Shown here in pieces: positions 35,656 to 43,209 of a stretch of DNA of 64,000 nt. Under the pieces are notes generated by a model, which did no database searches, was not told the DNA's origin, and was given only the letters and a program-made list of their open reading frames with translations. A program made the translations under genes and the position numbers. Each line of letters begins with the position of its first letter. Position 1 is the stretch's first letter. The DNA is taken from positions 6,308,501 to 6,372,500 of the forward strand of contig NZ_CP166850.1 of assembly GCF_041346945.1 (NCBI RefSeq), in the 5' to 3' direction. The DNA comes from Amycolatopsis sp. cg9. GTDB taxonomy: Bacteria > Actinomycetota > Actinomycetes > Mycobacteriales > Pseudonocardiaceae.

Positions 35656-36009
35656 CGGCTACGGGCTTCGTCGCGCAGGGTGGCCGGGCCGCGGTCGCGC
35701 GCCGCCGGCCGCCGGGGGTGCGGCGCCGGGGGTGCGCCCGCCGGTGATCGGCCGCCGTCCCGGCCGGACCGCGTCGCGGCATTTCACGCGGCCGCCCGGG
35801 AACGGGAAACGACGATTCCGCGATTCCGGTGATCAATGACCGGGAATTTCCGGTGGTTACTCGATTCTGTTACGAACCCGGTGTGGGTTCACTCCATCGT
35901 GTAGTAGTGCTGCGGGCGTTGCCGTGCTTATTGGCGCGCAGTAGCGAGGAAGGTAGGGTCGCTCGGCGGAAGAAACCCGAATGGCTGATGAACCAGAGAG
36001 AAATGACTT
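35656..36009. other. Intergenic region (354 bp) with two inverted repeats
   Basis: No gene is supported here. Two inverted repeats are visible: ACCGGGAATTTCCGGT at 35839-35854, and GAACCC/GGGTTC arms at 35874-35890. Both lie 120-170 bp upstream of the roadblock gene and could be regulator sites. Base composition turns AT-richer towards 36000, consistent with a promoter region. Confidence 0.45.
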
Positions 36010-36378
36010 TTGGATTTCGAAGCATTGGCCACCCAACTGCGCGAACTCCGGGAAAACGTCGCCGGCGTGACCGGTACGGTGCTCGCCGCCGTCGACGGGA
36101 TACCCATCATCGCCGACGCGGACGACCACCTGGATCCGGCGAAGATCTCCGCGCTCGCCGCCGCCGACCTGGGAATCGCACGTCAGGCGGCCGAAATGAC
36201 GGGGAAGGGCACGCTCAGCCAGACCGTCGTGTTCGGCAGCGAGGGCTACATGGCCGTCTACGCCGTGGGGCGGCTGGCGCTGATGGTCGTGCTCGGGGAC
36301 AAGGGACTCAACGTCGGGCGCCTGCTGTTCGAGGCCCGGCCCGTCATCGAGCGCATCGGCACGATCCTGGCCGCGTAG
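36010..36378 (+). CDS. Roadblock/LC7-domain protein
   Basis: A 122-aa protein with the roadblock fold: LRELRENVAGVTGTVLAAVD, IIADADDHLDP, ALAAADLGIARQAAEM and ALMVVLGDKGLNVGRLLFEA. The TTG start at 36010 is the only suitable one at the expected length. In bacteria such proteins regulate small MglA-like or conservon GTPases. No GTPase gene or DUF742 gene is present here, so this is a reduced set compared with Streptomyces cvn operons. The companion genes downstream are probably co-transcribed. Confidence 0.82.
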   Translation: MDFEALATQLRELRENVAGVTGTVLAAVDGIPIIADADDHLDPAKISALAAADLGIARQAAEMTGKGTLSQTVVFGSEGYMAVYAVGRLALMVVLGDKGLNVGRLLFEARPVIERIGTILAA

Positions 36379-36408
36379 CGGAGAAGCCGCACAATGGAAG
36401 GAAGCAGC

Positions 36409-36780
36409 ATGATGATGAACATCGACACCGCCCTCAAGGAAGCCATGTCCATCACCGGAGCCGTCGGCGTCGCGCTGGTCGACTACGACAGCGGCATGTC
36501 GCTCGGTACCAGCGGCGGCGGCGAGTGGCTGGACCTCGACGTCGCCGCGGCCGGCAACACCGAGGTCGTCCGGTCGAAACTGCGGGTCATGTCCTCGCTG
36601 TCGCTCAACGACACCATCGAGGACATCCTGATCACGTTGCACCGCCAGTACCACCTGATCCGGTTGATGAACTCCTCGCGGAATTCGCTGTTCCTCTACC
36701 TGGTGCTGGACCGGGAGCGGGCGAACCTGGCCCTGGCCCGCCACTACCTCAAACGAATCGAAGCCGATCTGCAGGTGTAG
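36409..36780 (+). CDS. Second roadblock-like small protein
   Basis: A 123-aa protein (start ATG at 36409 behind GGAAGGA; 36394 is an in-frame alternative). ALKEAMSITGAVGVALVDYD, GMSLGTSGGGEWLDLDVAAA and a C-terminal helix pair (NSLFLYLVLDRERANLALAR) resemble the roadblock/LC7 fold, with a divergent middle part. It sits 30 bp after the first roadblock gene, and the two may form a heterodimer (inference). Confidence 0.75.
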   Translation: MMMNIDTALKEAMSITGAVGVALVDYDSGMSLGTSGGGEWLDLDVAAAGNTEVVRSKLRVMSSLSLNDTIEDILITLHRQYHLIRLMNSSRNSLFLYLVLDRERANLALARHYLKRIEADLQV

Positions 36781-36807
36781 CCCGCGCACGCACGGGAGGA
36801 GGCGGCG

Positions 36808-37476
36808 ATGACCGGAGGCGGCTCTCGCGCCGCACTCGTCATCGGCTCGGCGTTCATGCACGACCTCGGTTCCCTGTTCCCGGTGACGATGAGCCTCGCC
36901 GGCGACGACCTCGCGTTCACCTTCGTGTCGTCCTGCCCCTCACCCGACGCCGTCGGGGAGTGGGTCGGGCTGCGCTCGGGTGCCGTCGTGGCCGGCCGGG
37001 TCCTGCACTTCTTCGTCGACGCGAACGGGCGGCGGATCCGCGTCGAGCTCGCCGGCACCGCGGTCCGGGCCCTGATCGTGCTCGCGGACGAGATGACCGC
37101 GGCGACGGTGCACGCGCCGTGGCTCGGGCGCTGGCAGGACCAGATGCCCTGCCTGGTGCAGGTCGCGATCGACGAGCTCGCCCGGCGGCTTTCACGCTGC
37201 CGGCACCGGGCGGGCGGCGCCGACCCGCTGATCGACCTGCAGCTCGCCTACCGGCCGGACCAGGAGTACCAGGCCCGGCTCGCCGGCGCGCACGAACGGG
37301 TGCGCGGTTTCATCGCCCCGGTCCGCCCGGTGCTGGCGATGCGCTGGCGCACGGCGACTTCGGCGCAGCGCAAGGCGTTTTTCGACGAACTGCCGGACGC
37401 GGTCCCGGCCCGCGGCTGGCTGCGCCGCCGCCGGACGGTCCGGTTGATGGGTCTCGAGGTGGAGGTGGCGCACTGA
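36808..37476 (+). CDS. Hypothetical protein linked to roadblock genes
   Basis: A 222-aa soluble protein without a family I recognise. The N-terminal half is beta-rich with hydrophobic strands (AALVIGSAFMHDLGSLFPVT, VVAGRVLHFFVDANG, RALIVLADEM). The C-terminal half is helical and Arg-rich, ending RRRRTVRLMGLEVEVAH. An RBS (GGGAGGAGG) precedes the ATG. The 27-bp spacing after the roadblock-like gene makes it the third gene of that operon. It ends at a bidirectional hairpin. Confidence 0.7.
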   Translation: MTGGGSRAALVIGSAFMHDLGSLFPVTMSLAGDDLAFTFVSSCPSPDAVGEWVGLRSGAVVAGRVLHFFVDANGRRIRVELAGTAVRALIVLADEMTAATVHAPWLGRWQDQMPCLVQVAIDELARRLSRCRHRAGGADPLIDLQLAYRPDQEYQARLAGAHERVRGFIAPVRPVLAMRWRTATSAQRKAFFDELPDAVPARGWLRRRRTVRLMGLEVEVAH

Positions 37477-37487
37477 GCGGGGCCGGT

Positions 37488-37540
37488 GTCTTGAATGAGT
37501 CGTTCAGGACCTCCGGAGACCTGAATGAGTCATTCAAGAC
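37488..37540. terminator. Bidirectional hairpin between convergent genes
   Basis: 21-base arms (37488-37508 and 37520-37540) pair with two mismatches around an 11-base loop. Each arm itself contains TGAATGA(G/C)TC(A/G)TTCA. The right arm overlaps the end of the SGNH gene. It can terminate transcription from both sides. Confidence 0.75.
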
Positions 37541-38190
37541 GTCGGGGACCCCGCGGCGGCGCGCACCGGGGCCTCGAAGATCCGGGCCATCCGGGCGTAG
37601 CCGACGTCGTTCGGGTGGAACCAGTCAGCGGCGAGGCTGCCGCGCAACGGACCCAGCGCCGGGCCGCGGAATTCGGCCAGGTGGACCTGCCCGCGGTCCG
37701 CCGCCGCTTCGATGAGGGCGTTGATCGCCCGGGCCTCGGGGTTGCCCCGGGGCAGGGTGGCGACCACCGAACACCCCACCGGGAGCCCGGCGAGCAGTTC
37801 GGCGAAGCGCTCCGGCGTGCCGCGGCGGCGGGCCGGGGTCAGCATGTCGTTGGCGCCCACCAGGACCGTCACCAGTGCCGGCGCCGCCGGGAGCGCGTGC
37901 AGCCGGGGCAGCTGGCCGGTCAGGACGTCGGCGATGCGGGCGCCGGACGCGGACAGGTTGACCACGGCGAAGGGCTCGCCGAGGCGGGCGTTCAGCCGGG
38001 GTACCCAGCCGCCGGCGACCGTGTCGGCGCCGATGCCCTGCGTCATCGAGTCGCCGAGCGCGGCCCACAGCGGCCGGCCGGAGCCCACGGCGGTGCGTCC
38101 GGCCTCCGCCCAGGCGCGCGCGTAGGGCTCCTTCTGCGCCCGGACCCGGCGGACGCCGGGCAGCACGGCGGCGGCTACGTCGAGCAACAC
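37534..38190 (-). CDS. SGNH/GDSL hydrolase
   Basis: A 218-aa serine esterase of the SGNH fold. GTG at 38190 was chosen because AGGAGG lies nine bases upstream; the long upstream extension lacks similarity. Block I is WAALGDSMTQG (Ser48), block II NLSASGARI, block III TVLVGANDML, and block V DWFHPNDVG (Asp189, His192). No signal peptide is seen in this form, so it is probably cytoplasmic. The substrate (ester, lipid or sugar acetate) is unknown. Confidence 0.88.
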   Translation of the reverse strand: MLLDVAAAVLPGVRRVRAQKEPYARAWAEAGRTAVGSGRPLWAALGDSMTQGIGADTVAGGWVPRLNARLGEPFAVVNLSASGARIADVLTGQLPRLHALPAAPALVTVLVGANDMLTPARRRGTPERFAELLAGLPVGCSVVATLPRGNPEARAINALIEAAADRGQVHLAEFRGPALGPLRGSLAADWFHPNDVGYARMARIFEAPVRAAAGSPTS

Positions 38191-38251
38191 GGGTACGTCC
38201 CTCCTCATCGCGGTCACCGGCATTCGGAGCCGGTCCGGCGGTGGATGGGAC

Positions 38252-38386
38252 TCAGGCGGGCCCGGTGCCGGCCGCGAGCAGGCGCAGCACGAGCCCGGAG
38301 ACGACCAGCAGCACACCGAGGAGGAAGAGGACGCCGGCCCCGAGGACCAGGCCGCCCGCACCGAGGACGACACCGAGCGGGACCAC
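38252..38386 (-). CDS. Very small hydrophobic membrane protein (DUF6131-like)
   Basis: A 44-residue product from a GTG at 38386 (a GTG at 38410 is also in frame). Nearly all of it is hydrophobic: PLGVVLGAGGLVLGAGVLFL followed by LLVVSGLVLRLLAAG, two short membrane helices joined by a turn. This matches the small actinobacterial DUF6131 type proteins in size and pattern. It is encoded back to back with the CsbD gene, and both may be stress-induced. Confidence 0.55.
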   Translation of the reverse strand: MVPLGVVLGAGGLVLGAGVLFLLGVLLVVSGLVLRLLAAGTGPA

Positions 38387-38462
38387 GGGCTGCTCCGTTC
38401 CGGCGGCCACGTCGGGGGGCGCGCCGCGGCAGTGGTACCCGGTCGGGCGACCCGCCAAACGG

Positions 38463-38486
38463 GTTCGGCCGCGGCGCCGCGGGGTA
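38463..38486 (+). promoter_or_regulatory. Putative SigB/SigF-type promoter of csbD
   Basis: GTTC, a 15-base spacer, then GGGTA, close to the GTTT-N15-17-GGGTA consensus of actinobacterial general-stress sigma factors. It ends 33 bp before the csbD start, a fitting distance. Confidence 0.5.
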
Positions 38487-38519
38487 GTGACACCGTGACC
38501 CGAGACGGTGGAGGCAGCG

Positions 38520-38696
38520 GTGAACGACAAGCTGGAAAACAAGGCCGAAGAGCTCAAGGGCAAGGCGAAGGAGGCGCTCGGCAACGCCACGGACAACGAG
38601 CAGTGGCAGGCCGAAGGCCGGGCCGAGCAGGGCAAGGCCAACCTCAAGCAGGCCGGCGAGAAGGTCAAGGACGCGGTCAAGGGCGTCCTCGACTGA
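38520..38696 (+). CDS. CsbD family stress protein
   Basis: A 58-aa hydrophilic helical protein: NDKLENKAEELKGKAKEALG and GKANLKQAGEKVKDAVKGV. This is the whole CsbD-like domain. GTG at 38520 is preferred because GGTGGAG precedes it; a GTG at 38508 is also in frame. Homologs are controlled by SigB-type factors, and a matching promoter lies upstream. Confidence 0.85.
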   Translation: MNDKLENKAEELKGKAKEALGNATDNEQWQAEGRAEQGKANLKQAGEKVKDAVKGVLD

Positions 38697-38742
38697 CCGC
38701 GGGGTCCGGCCACGGCAGCCGTGGCCGGACCCGCGGACCGCG

Positions 38743-40383
38743 TCACCGGGTGAACGTGAACCAGTTGACGTTGACGAAGTCCGACGCGCTGCCGGAGAAC
38801 GTCAGGTACAGGTCGTGCACCCCGGTCGCCGAGCCGACGACGTTGGCCGGCACCGTCTGCCAGCTCTGCCAGCCGCCGTTGTTCGCGAAGTCGATCTCGG
38901 CGAGGACCGGGCCCGTGACGCTGTCCAGCCGGGCCTTGATCGCGCCGCTGACCCCGGCGGCCGCGCCGGAGGCGAGGCGGGCGACGAACTGGTGCGGCGA
39001 GCTCGAGCCGAAGTCGACGCGGGCGTACTTCAGCCAGTCGCCGTTCGCGATCCAGCCGACGTCGACGCCGCCGCCCGTGTCGCCGCAGGACTCGTTCTGC
39101 GTGCCGCTCTGGGCGTTGTAGGCCTCGGCCTGGATGGTCGAGTACGCGCTCGTGCCGCCGCTGCCGGGCGGGGTGGTGCCGCCGCCCGCGCCCGGGCCCA
39201 GGGAGACCGTCCACGACGTCGGGGCCGGGTCCTGCAGGTGACCGTCGACGGGCTGGGCGCCGGTCGGGCCGACGTCGTCGTACGGGAAGGCGTAGCCGAT
39301 CGACGCGTACTGGTGCACCAGGCGGGCGTAGTGGTTGGTCGTGGCGTCCTGGTAGTAGTTGGCGGGCGCGACGCCGTCGGGCTGGTTGCCGCCGCCGGAC
39401 ACCAGCAGGCTGCTGCGGTTGAGCGCCGCGGCGAGCCGGGCGGCGATCGCGCCGCGCGCGTCCGCGCCGGAGTTGTAGAGCGGCCCGCTCGCGCAGCCGA
39501 AGATGTCGATGGCGCTCGGCTTGGTGAACGGCACGCCGTTGGTGTTCAAGCCGGCGAACACGATCGCGTCGCCGCTGACCGTGCCGGTGTAGGAGCCGAT
39601 CCCGCCCTGGCCGTTGATCGTCAGCGGCGTCGAGCGGTAGTGGTCCCAGACGGCGTTGAGGTAGTTCGTCCAGTAGCCGCCGAAGTCGACGGGGGAGTGG
39701 CCTGGCGCGAGCACCCGCACCACCTTGCCGGACGAGTCGGTCACGACCAGCCGGTCCCACGGCGCGCCGTCCGCGTTGTGCTGGGCGCGCAGCCCGTCCG
39801 CGATGCTCCCGAGGGCGCCGTTCGGCAGCGGGCTGACCGATTGCGAGCCCGCCGCGCCGGTGGTGGCCATCGACACCGGCAGCGCGACCATGTCGACGTA
39901 GCTGATGTTCGCGTAGAGGTTCGCGCTGTTGTAGGTGAACTCGCAGAACGTCCAGTTCGTCTGCCAGTTCGGGTCCGAGCTGGTGAAGCCGGGCTGCACC
40001 AGCCCGGGGCCCGGGTTGACGAAGAACTGGATCTTCTTGTCGACCGAGAACCAGACGCGGCCGCCGATGAGGTAGTCGGTCAGCGTCACCGTGAGCTGCG
40101 AACCCGAGGCGCCGAGCGGGATGGCGTAGTCCGGGATCGGCGTCACCGGCGCGGACGGGTTGGGCAGCGCCTGGAACCGGCCGTCGGCGGTGACGAAGCC
40201 GGGGCGGCCCGAGGTGTCCGCGCCGCTGATGTAGGCGTAGACGGTGCCGCTGCTCGAATTGTTCTTCAGCGTCAACGGCAGAGCCGCGGCGGCTCGGGCG
40301 CGCGGCGCGGTGGCGGCGGACCACAGCGGCGTGCTCGCCGCGGCGACCAGGCCCGCGGTGACGAAGGTACGCCTCGACAGCAT
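38743..40383 (-). CDS. GH64 beta-1,3-glucanase with C-terminal CBM6
   Basis: A 546-aa exported enzyme that cleaves laminarin-type beta-1,3-glucans, probably to laminaripentaose. A Tat-like signal is at the start (MLSRRTFVTAGLVAAAS... ending near 31). The GH64 domain (about 35-400) has WTFCEFTYNSANLYANISYV with the predicted acid Glu, followed by the Asp in VDMVALPV, plus GPLYNSGADARGAIAARL. After a Gly/Pro linker, a CBM6 domain (about 420-546) starts with YSTIQAEAYNAQSGTQNE and contains WIANGDWLKYARVDFG. The ATG at 40383 follows GAGGAGG. It likely attacks fungal walls. Confidence 0.9.
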   Translation of the reverse strand: MLSRRTFVTAGLVAAASTPLWSAATAPRARAAAALPLTLKNNSSSGTVYAYISGADTSGRPGFVTADGRFQALPNPSAPVTPIPDYAIPLGASGSQLTVTLTDYLIGGRVWFSVDKKIQFFVNPGPGLVQPGFTSSDPNWQTNWTFCEFTYNSANLYANISYVDMVALPVSMATTGAAGSQSVSPLPNGALGSIADGLRAQHNADGAPWDRLVVTDSSGKVVRVLAPGHSPVDFGGYWTNYLNAVWDHYRSTPLTINGQGGIGSYTGTVSGDAIVFAGLNTNGVPFTKPSAIDIFGCASGPLYNSGADARGAIAARLAAALNRSSLLVSGGGNQPDGVAPANYYQDATTNHYARLVHQYASIGYAFPYDDVGPTGAQPVDGHLQDPAPTSWTVSLGPGAGGGTTPPGSGGTSAYSTIQAEAYNAQSGTQNESCGDTGGGVDVGWIANGDWLKYARVDFGSSSPHQFVARLASGAAAGVSGAIKARLDSVTGPVLAEIDFANNGGWQSWQTVPANVVGSATGVHDLYLTFSGSASDFVNVNWFTFTR

Positions 40384-40564
40384 GGCACCTCCTCGGGAAG
40401 GGCGGGGTTCGCGGGGCAGGCCGCCGCGTCCGCCGGACAGAGTGACCGGACCGTAGGTACGCGGTTCGCGGCCGGTCAATATCCGGCGGCCCGGCTCGGG
40501 TACTGACGGCCCCCGACACTGCCCTTTCGCCGCCCGGACCACCGATCCCGGTGGTCCGGTGTTC

Positions 40565-40577
40565 GTCCACTGTGGAC
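40565..40577. repeat. Palindromic word GTCCACTGTGGAC
   Basis: Exact copy of the 13-bp palindrome, here in the intergenic region upstream of the GH64 gene. Confidence 0.5.
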
Positions 40578-40614
40578 ACGAGTGAGGGCGGCGGTGGTGA
40601 ACCGGCCGGCGCGC

Positions 40615-41150
40615 TCAGCGGTCCCGGTTCTCCTGGTCGAAGGTGAGGCCCACGACTTCCCGGTACGGGATTTCGTAGGTCTCGCCGGTCGAAGTCGTGA
40701 CGACGAGGTGGCCCTCCTGCCAGATCCGCTTCCAGCGCAGCCGGACCTCGACGGTGGTCCGGGCCGGGACCGTCACCTCGATCTCCTCCTCGAACGTCCG
40801 CTCCTCCTGCACCGCGTCCGCCTGCGTCGCCTTGACCGTCCGCTCGAGCTCGCCGCGCAGCTCGGCCACCGAAAACAGCTGGACGCTCCCGGACGCGGCC
40901 CGCCGCGTCGTCCGCTCGAAGCCGAGCTCCTGCCGTCGGGTCCAGGTGCGCCGGGCGCGCAGGCGGCGGACCGACGAGCTGCCCGAACGGGAGTTGTCGA
41001 TCGTGCGGGTCTCGGTCCCGTCGGGCTCTTCGCTGCGCCCGGTCCGCACTTCGGCCGTCGACAGCAGCCGCGGGGCTCGGCCGCCGGCGGCCGTTCCGCG
41101 AGGTAGTTGCGCAACACCGCTTGAAGGATGGGGACGGCTAGTTCCAGCAT
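40615..41150 (-). pseudogene. Frameshifted hypothetical gene
   Basis: The frame from 41150 begins MLELAVPILQAVLRNYLAER. The convincing remainder (GGRAPRLLSTAEVRTGR, RELGFERTT-type Arg/Glu-rich helices, then TFEEEIEVTVPARTTVEVRL, WKRIWQEGHLVVTT and EIPYREVVGLTFDQ to 40615) is in another frame. The break is at about 41080-41100. The C-terminal part looks like a beta-sandwich of unknown function found in actinobacterial hypothetical proteins. A one-base sequencing error would restore a protein of about 178 aa. Confidence 0.6.
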
Positions 41151-41259
41151 GGCGGACCTCCCGCGTCAGCCTCGTATTCTCGCACCCCGGACGGCCCGCC
41201 GGCGTGCTTGACTTGGGGGGCGGGCCGGTCGCCCGGCCCGGGACGGGAGGAGGGGCGTC

Positions 41260-41658
41260 ATGTCCTCGGACCGGCACGGGCCGTCCGCTGTCCGGCGGCA
41301 GGCGGCGAAGGAGATCCTCGCGGTCGAACGCACGGAGCCGCGGCCGGGCTGGCTGGTCGTGACCGCGGTCGGGGAGATCGATGCGGTGTCCGTGCGGTTG
41401 CTGCAGCGCGCGACGTGGCAGGAGGCGGCCGCGGTCACGGTGGTGGACCTGTCCGGCGTGACCCTGCTCGGGGCGGCCGGGCTGCGGGCGCTGGCCCAGG
41501 CCGCCCGGCGCGCGCGGGACGACGGCGGCCGGCTGCTGCTGGTCGTCCCGCCGCACCCGGTGTCGGTCGCGCTGTCGATGTTCTGGCCCGGTGACGACGT
41601 CCGCGGGTTCGCGACGCTGGCGGAGGCGCTGCGGGCGGGTTCCGGGGACCCGGGATGA
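41260..41658 (+). CDS. STAS-domain anti-anti-sigma-like protein lacking the phospho-Ser
   Basis: A 132-aa STAS protein: GWLVVTAVGEIDAVSVRLLQ, AVTVVDLSGVTLLGAAGLRA, then RDDGGRLLLVVPPHPVS. In RsbV-like antagonists the loop reads DS in FLDSSGL. Here it is GAAG (residues 71-74), so the phosphorylatable serine is absent and the protein cannot be switched off in the usual way. GGGAGGAGG precedes the ATG. It overlaps the kinase-like gene by ATGA, pointing to one partner-switch unit. Confidence 0.82.
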   Translation: MSSDRHGPSAVRRQAAKEILAVERTEPRPGWLVVTAVGEIDAVSVRLLQRATWQEAAAVTVVDLSGVTLLGAAGLRALAQAARRARDDGGRLLLVVPPHPVSVALSMFWPGDDVRGFATLAEALRAGSGDPG

Positions 41659-42110
41659 GCTCGGGCCCGGACGACCGGCCGGTGTTCGTGCTCGAGCCGG
41701 ACGCGGTCCCGCCGCTCAGCGCGCTCCGGCGGTGGACCTCCCGGGCGCTGCCCCGGCTGGGCGCGGACCACCTGTGGGCGGTGCACCTGGTCGTGACCGA
41801 GCTCGCCACGAACGCCCGCGAACACGGCGCCGGCCGGGTCACGGTCACCGCTTCGGCCGACCCGTTCCCGTGCTCGGCGTTGCTGGAGGTGCACGACGGC
41901 GGCGGCGAGCGCCCGGTGGCCGGCGAGCCGGAGCCCGGCACCCCGCGCGGCCGGGGATTGCTCCTGGTGCGCGAACTTTCGCGGGCTTGGGGCGTGCGCG
42001 GCACCGAGGCCGGGAAGGTGGTGTGGGCGCGGATCGACTGCGGGAGCGGGACGATCCGGCCGTGTTCGGTGCGGGCGGAGCCGATCGCGATGGATCCAGA
42101 GCCTTGCTGA
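41655..42110 (+). CDS. RsbW-like HATPase anti-sigma factor
   Basis: A 151-aa ATP-binding GHKL-fold protein. The N-box reads HLVVTELATNAREHGAG (about 45-61) and the G-box RGRGLLLVRELSRAWGV. It is typical of SpoIIAB/RsbW-like serine kinases that sequester a sigma factor. It starts inside the stop of the STAS gene. The last residues (about 143-151) come from sequence bordering the 167-bp-period duplication, so the C-terminus may have been altered. No sigma factor gene is adjacent. Confidence 0.8.
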   Translation: MSSGPDDRPVFVLEPDAVPPLSALRRWTSRALPRLGADHLWAVHLVVTELATNAREHGAGRVTVTASADPFPCSALLEVHDGGGERPVAGEPEPGTPRGRGLLLVRELSRAWGVRGTEAGKVVWARIDCGSGTIRPCSVRAEPIAMDPEPC

Positions 42111-42419
42111 CCGCGTGGGCTGGTCAGTCGGGTGCGGTGGTGCGGCGTTCGGTGGTCAGGACGGCCCAGACGGCTTTGCCGCCGGACCACCGTGGGCTGC
42201 AGCCCCACCGCTGTGCGGAGTGCGTTACGAGGTGCGGGCCCGGATCGGCGGAGTTGATGGCGATGGAGCCTTGCTGACCGCGTGGGCTGGTCAGTCGGGT
42301 GCGGTGGTGCGGCGTTCGGTGGTCAGGACGGCCCAGACGGCTTTGCCGCCGGACCACCGTGGGCTGCAGCCCCACCGCTGCGCCGAGTGCGCCACCAGGT
42401 GCAGGCCCAGGCCGGCGGA
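42104..42419. repeat. Partial tandem duplication, 167-bp period
   Basis: Bases 42104-42252 and 42271-42419 are copies. The first 110 bases are identical; the rest are diverged. The right copy is the 3' end of the minus-strand STAS-HATPase gene, encoding its C-terminal HSAQRWGCSPRWSGGKAVWA motif. The left copy is an untranslated or detached duplicate. Confidence 0.85.
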
Positions 42420-43043
42420 GCCGGGACGGGGGCGCGGGGACGGCACGGCCGGGCGCGGGTCGTCGTCGAGCACCGCGACGGTCAGCCGCCCGTGGCGCAG
42501 GTCCAGCCGGAGCGTGGCGGCGGACGTCGTGTGCTGGACCGCGTTCGTCGCGAGCTCGCCGGCGACGAGGATCCCGTCGTAGACGAAGTGCGTGACGCCC
42601 CATTCCGCGCACGCCCGGCGCACGGCCGCCCGGGCGAGCGCCGGGGCTTCGCCGGTGCGCGGCAGCACCAGCTCAGCCTGCCGCCGGGCCGCCTTGCCCA
42701 GTGCGCGTTCCGCGCTGGGGATGTCTTCGCCGATGGCGGCCTCGCGGTGGACCCCGTGCGCGCGCAACGCGCGTGCGTGACCGGCGGTGCCGGTGGCGAG
42801 TGCGAGCGGGATCCCCGGCCAGATCCGGATCCGCCGGGCGACGTGCGCGAACACCCCGACCGGGGCGACCGGGCCGAAGTCGAGGTCGCCGACGCCGGCG
42901 ATCACCGCGTCCGGGCCGTCCGCCGCGATCTGGAGCAGGCCGTCGCGCAACCGCCGGTAGCTGCCGAGGTGCAGCCCGCCCCGCACGGTGACCAGCGTGT
43001 AGTGCGGCCGGGCGGCGACTTCGAGGTCGAGCGTGCCGTGCAT
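42291..43043 (-). CDS. STAS-like plus HATPase anti-sigma regulator
   Basis: A 250-aa two-domain protein. Residues about 1-105 look like a STAS-type fold (LVTVRGGLHLGSYRRLRDGL, DAVIAGVGDLDFGPVAPVGV). About 125-250 is a GHKL ATPase with N-box ILVAGELATNAVQHT, the LTVAVLDDDPRP strand, and a G-box GSAGLGLHLVAHSAQRWG. Such proteins act as regulators in partner-switch sigma control. Its 3' end is duplicated at 42104-42252. It converges on the RsbW-like gene. Confidence 0.8.
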   Translation of the reverse strand: MHGTLDLEVAARPHYTLVTVRGGLHLGSYRRLRDGLLQIAADGPDAVIAGVGDLDFGPVAPVGVFAHVARRIRIWPGIPLALATGTAGHARALRAHGVHREAAIGEDIPSAERALGKAARRQAELVLPRTGEAPALARAAVRRACAEWGVTHFVYDGILVAGELATNAVQHTTSAATLRLDLRHGRLTVAVLDDDPRPAVPSPRPRPGSAGLGLHLVAHSAQRWGCSPRWSGGKAVWAVLTTERRTTAPD

Positions 43044-43149
43044 CGTCTCTCCTCCGCCGAAAACCCGGTATGGCCACGCTAGGTCCGCACCGGCGCGCGC
43101 GGTAGGCCCACACGGGCGGGTGAGGCTGTGGTACGCGGCTGTACCTCGG

Positions 43150-43167
43150 ACCTACTCGCTGGTAGGT
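43150..43167. promoter_or_regulatory. Possible operator upstream of the lipase
   Basis: ACCTAC and GTAGGT arms separated by six bases form an 18-bp inverted repeat 43 bp before the lipase start. Its size fits a dimeric repressor; no regulator is identified. Confidence 0.4.
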
Positions 43168-43209
43168 TACGGCTGTCGTGTGATCCACTTCATGATTCAA
43201 AGGGGAGTC

